From Planctomycetaceae bacterium (lineage in GTDB: Bacteria > Planctomycetota > Planctomycetia > Planctomycetales > Planctomycetaceae), in the NCBI GenBank assembly GCA_014762625.1, contig JABURQ010000023.1:16908-80907 (forward strand): a stretch of DNA of 64,000 nt, read 5' to 3'. Positions 59,172 through 64,000 of the stretch are shown here, in pieces. Every line of letters starts with the position of its first letter. The first letter of the stretch is position 1. The notes under the pieces are model-generated. The model did not search any database, was not told where the DNA came from, and saw only the letters and a program-made list of their open reading frames with translations. The translations under genes were made by a program, and so were the position numbers.

Positions 59172-60071
59172 ATGAACTCTCCCAGTCTTCAATGGCTCGG
59201 CGACGGCCCCGGTCGCCCGCCCCAAATCCGATGGTCGTTTGTGCTCGATGCGCCGCTGCAATCGATGGCGATTTCGGGAGAAGCGGGAACGCTGTTAGCC
59301 GCCGATCAGTCGGGAGGACTCTATCTTTTCGACCGGCAAGGGAAAATTCTGAGCGTAACGCGCGGATTTCAGGAAATCCGGAGTCTTGCGTTCTCCCGGC
59401 GGGGAACGTCGGGCGTGGCGATCCTCGGCGAAAACCGGGTAGTGTCCGTCAACGTCGCGCTCAAAATCGAATGGTCCAAGGATCTGAATGAAGCGGCGAC
59501 GGCGGCTGCCGTCTCTCCCTTCGGCGAACATTACGCCGTCGCGTTGGCGAATGGGATGAATTACATCCTCCGCTCGGACCGCAAGCAGTTGGCCAAGTTT
59601 GAGACGGAGCGGCCGATCCATTTTGCGGAATTTCTGGAAACCGAAACCGATCTGGTGGTGAGTGCGCAATACGGATTCATCGGACGGTATACATTTCAGG
59701 GAGTTCCCGTCTGGCAAAACCAGACGTTTTCCAATGTGGGTCAACTTGCGGTGACGGCTAACGGATCGTTACTGGCATTGGCGATGTTCAGTCACGGAAT
59801 TCAGAAATATAACCGGGACGGAGAAACGGCCGGACGATTTGCTCTGGAGGGAACTCCCCACTTAATTGCCATGACTCCGGCGGGGACCAGGATGGCGATT
59901 GCCACACTGGAAAATCATCTGTACTGGATCGACGAACAAGGGAAGTTACTGTGGGCCGCCAGCGCTCCGGAGACAATTCGCGAACTGGCGGTCGGTTCCG
60001 CCGGTGAAAATCTGTTTCTAGGATTGCAATCGGGGCGGATTCTGAATCTGTACTGGAACCCTGGACACTGA
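59172..60071 (+). CDS. beta-propeller (WD40/PQQ-like) protein
   Basis: This 299-residue protein repeats a four-strand pattern about six to seven times (for example AGTLLAADQSGGLYLFDRQGKIL, then GTRMAIATLENHLYWIDEQGKLLW). The PQQ/WD40-type repeats have the YLFDRQGK-type strand ends. It has no clear signal peptide, so a cytoplasmic propeller is likely. It lies between the S41 terminator and the Ser/Thr kinase gene. Beta-propellers are common sensor or scaffold partners of planctomycete kinases, which is why a link with the next gene is plausible, but the two have separate promoters by the look of it. Confidence 0.78.
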   Translation: MNSPSLQWLGDGPGRPPQIRWSFVLDAPLQSMAISGEAGTLLAADQSGGLYLFDRQGKILSVTRGFQEIRSLAFSRRGTSGVAILGENRVVSVNVALKIEWSKDLNEAATAAAVSPFGEHYAVALANGMNYILRSDRKQLAKFETERPIHFAEFLETETDLVVSAQYGFIGRYTFQGVPVWQNQTFSNVGQLAVTANGSLLALAMFSHGIQKYNRDGETAGRFALEGTPHLIAMTPAGTRMAIATLENHLYWIDEQGKLLWAASAPETIRELAVGSAGENLFLGLQSGRILNLYWNPGH

Positions 60072-60103
60072 GGCAGGAAACCGCTGAAATTCGGAACAGA
60101 GTT

Positions 60104-60133
60104 TTGACCGGACCCCCGATTTAAGGCTATACT
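60104..60133 (+). promoter_or_regulatory. candidate sigma-70 promoter for Ser/Thr kinase
   Basis: TTGACC at 60104-60109 and TATACT at 60128-60133 are 18 bases apart, about 97 bases before the kinase start. Confidence 0.55.
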
Positions 60134-60229
60134 TAACAGACTATTTCCATTCTTTGCGGGCTCGAAAGAGGGACGTTTCGGTCTCATCATCCGGGTCCAT
60201 TTGCGTTCGCCCCATCGTCCAGAGACTTC

Positions 60230-63200
60230 ATGTCAGACACCGAATTTCCACAAAACTCCAAAATCAAATCCCGAGTCAAAGCTCCTCGACAGATTGGTAA
60301 GTACCAACTGCAGAAGCGACTTGGAGCGGGGGGAATGGGGGCGGTTTTTCTGGCGACGGACGAAAAAACCAAACGCAGTGTCGCTCTGAAGGTTCTCCCA
60401 CGCGACAAAGCCGCCAACGATGTCCTGGTGAAACGGTTTCAATCCGAAGCTCACGCTGCTGCCAATCTGGAACATGAGAATATCGTTCGCGTGTACGAAG
60501 CGGATGAAGCGGACGGCTACCTCTATATTGCCCTTGAGTATATCGAGGGAACGGACGTCGATCAGATTCTGAAAAAACGCGAACGGATGCCGGTCAAACG
60601 CGCGGCGGAGATCATCAAGCAAGTCGCGCTCGCTCTCGATCACGCTTTCGCACAAAACATCATCCACCGAGACATCAAGCCCTCGAACATCATGATTCGC
60701 AAAGATGGAGTCGTGAAACTGACTGACCTGGGGTTGGCCCGCTCCATCGATGAAACGGACGACACCAATATCACCCGCGCCGGTACCACTGTGGGAACCG
60801 TCGATTACATGGCTCCCGAACAGGCACGAAACAGCCGCCTGGCGGATATTCGTAGCGACCTCTATTCTCTCGGCTGTACGTGGTATCAAATGATCGTCGG
60901 TCATCCCCCCTATCACGAAGGGTCCATGACCAACAAGCTTCAGGCACATGCGTCGGGGGCCATCCCCGATCCTCGGGACGAAAACCCCGATGTCCCGGAA
61001 GCGACCGTCATCATGATTCAGCAGTTGATGGCTAAAAAACCGGAGGATCGTTATCAGACTCCGGCCGATCTCCTGAAGGACTTCGAGAACAGCGCGTTGC
61101 ACCGCGAGACGATTAGTGACGATGTCTTATCGGCGCTGGCGGCTTCGGAACTGACGGGAGAAATCCCCGCCGACCAGACTTCCGACGCTTCCTCTCAGGA
61201 GGCAGAAGAAGACGATTCCCCCACGAGACGGAAAAAGAAAAAGGGACGCCGATCTCCATCGTCCTCCCCAAACAGTTCGACCAACGACTCCGGTGGGCAG
61301 CGAGCGCTTCCTCCACGTACCCGGCCATCGACTGGTCAAAAACCGAAGACCTCCCCAGACGAAGATCAGGAGAAGGTCAGTTTCCTCAATTCCGACGCGG
61401 TAAAATATCTGGCCATCGCGGGAGCGTTCGTCGGCGTGTTCATCGGAATCTGGTACGTGTTGTCTTCGTTGGCTTCCGGTCTGGATCCCGGCGGGACGTT
61501 ACAAGTTGGAGAGTCGCAGCGACAAACTGCTCGAGATTTGATCGGTCAGGAATCCGCACCTCCCCCCAGCCTGAAGAAGGGGTCCGACTCCCAGACCGAC
61601 ACGCAGCCAACTCAAGTGACACTCTCCGGCCCCGACCAGAGTTCCGACAATTCGGACGCCCCCGTTTCGACGGTCCTCCTGACTCCCCCAACCGCACGGG
61701 TGAAGCCGCCGCATTGGTCGCGACAGGTCCCGATGGCGGATGAAATCGGAAAACTTCTGACGGACTGGAAACTGAAGCCGCGAACCGTTGGTCGCTGGCA
61801 AAACAGCATCGGTGCTTTCGGAAACCTGGAGACCGCCTGTGCGGATCTCCCGTCAGGCAACGTTTGGCTGCAACTCGTCGGTCCCGGACCGTTTCTAATG
61901 AGTCCTCAATCCTTTCGGGGACGCAACGTCGTCATCAGCGCCGCCTCGAACGACGTCGAACCAATCGTTGTGTGCGCGGCGTCAAAACCTCAGGCGGAGT
62001 TCCTCGCCGTACAGCAAGGGACTTTGTTACTCGCCGGCGTGAATCTGGTGATCGACGCTCAGCAGTTTCCGACCACCGGCCCTGCGAGCCTGTTGGCTGT
62101 GACGCAAGGAAACCTTCATTTACGCGACGTTTCTTTAACACTCTACGGTCATCGCGATGCCCCAACCTTTGCGATCTCGCAGTCCCAGTCTGCAAACTCC
62201 CAGGAGCAAAATCAGACCCTCATCGACCGTTCTCTCATCCGCGGGCATTGGACATCGCTCCACCAATCCCAGTCACACTTTTCCGCCGTGATTGCGAATT
62301 CGCTGTTGGTCACCGATCAATCTCCGGTTTTGAAAATCGACTCCCAGGCATTGAATCAAAAACAGGGCAATCATTTTCGTACTTTGGAAATCGTCAAATC
62401 GAGTTTGATCACCTCATCGGATGTGATGCTCGCGGCCTCAAGCGACGACCCCGTCAGGTTACATGTCACGCTCGATTCCACCCAGATGGTTCATTTCGCG
62501 GACTCCGATCGGGCGTTGGTTCGTCTGGAAAACTGGCCCGTCAGCGCGTCTCCGGCAGCCGGACAGTCCTCAGCAAATCATTTTCTCTGGGAAACCACAT
62601 CTTCCAGCCTGGTGGGTTGGAAAACTCTTGTCGCTTCCTCGAGCGACTCTTCAACTCCGGTCTCTTCGGTGGACTCGTGGGAAAGGTTCTGGGGCGATCC
62701 TCTGGAACTGGCGGCTAATGCCTCGGAGACGTGGAATGCTCCACAGCCCGTCGACAATGCCAGCTTCGACATTGCTGCCTGGGCTAATGGGGACTCCTCA
62801 GTGGGATGTCCGGCAACGATGCTCAGTCTGCCAAAAGCAACTCAGCAACGAACGGCAGCCGCGATTTCCGGTTTGCGTCACCCTCAACCGGTCAGTCTTC
62901 CTGTCAAACCTGTCGCTACGGTGGAGTTAAACCTGGATAAAACGAACCTGGACGATGTGCTGGCAAAAACCGATTGGAAAAGCGGCACGCGGTTCCTGCT
63001 TTCGGGGACCAAGAGTGAAGAAATCTCGGCGGTGGAGGTCGAGGGGCGGTCTTTCATTCTGGAAATGGCTCCCGATCAACCAGAGAGTTTTGAAATCCTC
63101 TCTCGCAGCAATCAGAAAAGTTCGCTGTTCACAGTCCGCAATGCCTCCGTGCAACTCAAGAACGTCAAAATCCGCATCCCCAATCGTGCACCCAGAGTGT

Positions 63201-64000
63201 CACAACCGACCTGGCTAGTTGACGTCTCGAACGGCAGCTTGCTGATTGAGAACAGTAGTCTGACGGGACCGGATATTGTCAACCAAAACCATCAGGGTCT
63301 TATCCGCTGGGAGACGGGAACCGGTCGTTCCCTTCCCGAATCAGTGAAGCAACCGCATGTGCTGCGGATGGAGAACAGTTTTTTGAGAACCCGTGGTTCC
63401 ACCGTGTCTCTGTCGGCTGATTCCGGGCTGGTGCAAGTCTCCAACAGCGTGGTCGCTGCGGAAGGAGTCGCGTGGGATTGCGAACTGCTCGGCGGGACTC
63501 AAGCATCACCGACAATTTTCGATCTCAAGTATTCCACTTTTGCAGCCACGCAGGCAATCTGGAATCTTCACGGAACGCCCGACGACAATTCGGGGACTTA
63601 TGGAGAATTTCTAGTTCGTGAATGCCTCGCCGCGAACATCGGCTCCGAAAATCAAGGACGCTCGAAGATGGCTTTTCTGGTGGCTCAACCTGCCTGGCTG
63701 GATGGAGTCAAGTTGTTGTGGTGGGGACGCGGTAACGGCTACTCAACATCGATTTCCTGCTTTATGAAACCTCCCGGAGCCGACGGCGAGTCCCAGCCCC
63801 TCGATCGTTGGCTGGCGTTGTGGGGACCGTTGAACGTTCAGAAACCGTTGTATTCTCCCGATGGTGTGATTTTCGCGGGAGCCGACATTGCCGCCGCCGA
63901 GATTCCCGCCGAATACTTTTCTTTGGATGCTCGGGCACGTGCCGCTTCCTGCAGTTCCGCCGGGGACGCGCTTGGCGCGCGTCCCAAGACATATGCATTT
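60230..64000 (+). CDS. membrane Ser/Thr protein kinase with large exported beta region (3' end missing)
   Basis: The frame is open from the ATG at 60230 to the window edge, giving 1257 residues and no stop. Residues about 25-285 are a Hanks-type kinase: GAGGMGAVF near 32, the lysine in SVALKV near 50, HRDIKPSN near 146, DLGLARS near 165 and APEQARN near 190. A basic, Ser-rich linker (about 300-385) leads to one membrane helix (YLAIAGAFVGVFIGIWYVL near 390-410). Everything after it, more than 800 residues, should be outside. It is beta-rich and has repeated short strands resembling right-handed beta-helix (pectate-lyase-like) proteins, for example LLIENSSLTGPDIVNQ. Such sensors are a planctomycete specialty; the ligand is unknown. 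The C-terminus is outside the window. Confidence 0.93.
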   Translation, partial: MSDTEFPQNSKIKSRVKAPRQIGKYQLQKRLGAGGMGAVFLATDEKTKRSVALKVLPRDKAANDVLVKRFQSEAHAAANLEHENIVRVYEADEADGYLYIALEYIEGTDVDQILKKRERMPVKRAAEIIKQVALALDHAFAQNIIHRDIKPSNIMIRKDGVVKLTDLGLARSIDETDDTNITRAGTTVGTVDYMAPEQARNSRLADIRSDLYSLGCTWYQMIVGHPPYHEGSMTNKLQAHASGAIPDPRDENPDVPEATVIMIQQLMAKKPEDRYQTPADLLKDFENSALHRETISDDVLSALAASELTGEIPADQTSDASSQEAEEDDSPTRRKKKKGRRSPSSSPNSSTNDSGGQRALPPRTRPSTGQKPKTSPDEDQEKVSFLNSDAVKYLAIAGAFVGVFIGIWYVLSSLASGLDPGGTLQVGESQRQTARDLIGQESAPPPSLKKGSDSQTDTQPTQVTLSGPDQSSDNSDAPVSTVLLTPPTARVKPPHWSRQVPMADEIGKLLTDWKLKPRTVGRWQNSIGAFGNLETACADLPSGNVWLQLVGPGPFLMSPQSFRGRNVVISAASNDVEPIVVCAASKPQAEFLAVQQGTLLLAGVNLVIDAQQFPTTGPASLLAVTQGNLHLRDVSLTLYGHRDAPTFAISQSQSANSQEQNQTLIDRSLIRGHWTSLHQSQSHFSAVIANSLLVTDQSPVLKIDSQALNQKQGNHFRTLEIVKSSLITSSDVMLAASSDDPVRLHVTLDSTQMVHFADSDRALVRLENWPVSASPAAGQSSANHFLWETTSSSLVGWKTLVASSSDSSTPVSSVDSWERFWGDPLELAANASETWNAPQPVDNASFDIAAWANGDSSVGCPATMLSLPKATQQRTAAAISGLRHPQPVSLPVKPVATVELNLDKTNLDDVLAKTDWKSGTRFLLSGTKSEEISAVEVEGRSFILEMAPDQPESFEILSRSNQKSSLFTVRNASVQLKNVKIRIPNRAPRVSQPTWLVDVSNGSLLIENSSLTGPDIVNQNHQGLIRWETGTGRSLPESVKQPHVLRMENSFLRTRGSTVSLSADSGLVQVSNSVVAAEGVAWDCELLGGTQASPTIFDLKYSTFAATQAIWNLHGTPDDNSGTYGEFLVRECLAANIGSENQGRSKMAFLVAQPAWLDGVKLLWWGRGNGYSTSISCFMKPPGADGESQPLDRWLALWGPLNVQKPLYSPDGVIFAGADIAAAEIPAEYFSLDARARAASCSSAGDALGARPKTYAF

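Overview
The window looks like part of a chromosome of a planctomycete (Planctomycetota, probably Planctomycetales). The evidence is the planctomycete-typical secreted families DUF1552, PSCyt1/DUF1549/DUF1553 and DUF1501 (twice), a HYExAFE-type protein, a membrane Ser/Thr kinase with a long exported part, and very large TPR proteins. I see no phage genes, insertion sequences, tRNA, rRNA or CRISPR array. Genus cannot be decided from the sequence alone.

Layout. (1) 1-5.8 kb: Tat/Sec-exported DUF1552, cytochrome-like DUF1549/DUF1553 and DUF1501 proteins in a row. (2) 5.9-10.1 kb, minus strand: a one-gene ABC-2 exporter (ATPase fused to permease), its HlyD-type adaptor and a LOG-family nucleotide hydrolase. 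(3) 10.3-16.9 kb: a complete N-type rotary ATPase operon in the order atpD-C-Q-R-B-E-F-A-G. Most junctions are ATGA overlaps. There is no separate delta gene, the b subunit has a delta-like tail, and the c subunit has a carboxylate on each helix. (4) 17-38 kb: a divergent locus. On the minus strand lie a giant exported TPR protein of about 4113 residues with duplicated concanavalin-like C-terminal modules and a cysteine-striped membrane protein. On the plus strand lie MoxR AAA+, DUF58 and BatA-like VWA proteins, and converging on them is an 881-residue protein with two VWA domains around an amidotransferase-like domain. This is the best candidate for an undescribed system: it resembles a Bat aerotolerance-type locus in which the TPR partner has become enormous. 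(5) 38-39.4 kb: a gene-poor stretch with two small ORFs and two copies of a short coding repeat. (6) 39.4-44 kb: dnaG-rpoD, both with TTG starts and good ribosome binding sites, a strong terminator, then a coiled-coil zinc-ribbon protein. (7) 44-52 kb: STAS protein, CLC chloride transporter with CBS domains, a membrane C39-like protease, DUF1501, VTT/DedA-like and rhomboid membrane proteins, and a coiled-coil membrane protein. (8) 52.5-64 kb: a cysteine-cluster protein, hisS, the HYExAFE protein with a tiny membrane partner, metY-type O-acetylhomoserine sulfhydrylase, an S41 protease, a beta-propeller protein, and a Ser/Thr kinase that runs off the window end.

Start codons were chosen from visible Shine-Dalgarno sequences, overlaps with upstream stops and signal peptides. 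Promoters and terminators are by-eye calls. Family names rest on motifs I could recognise, not on a search.
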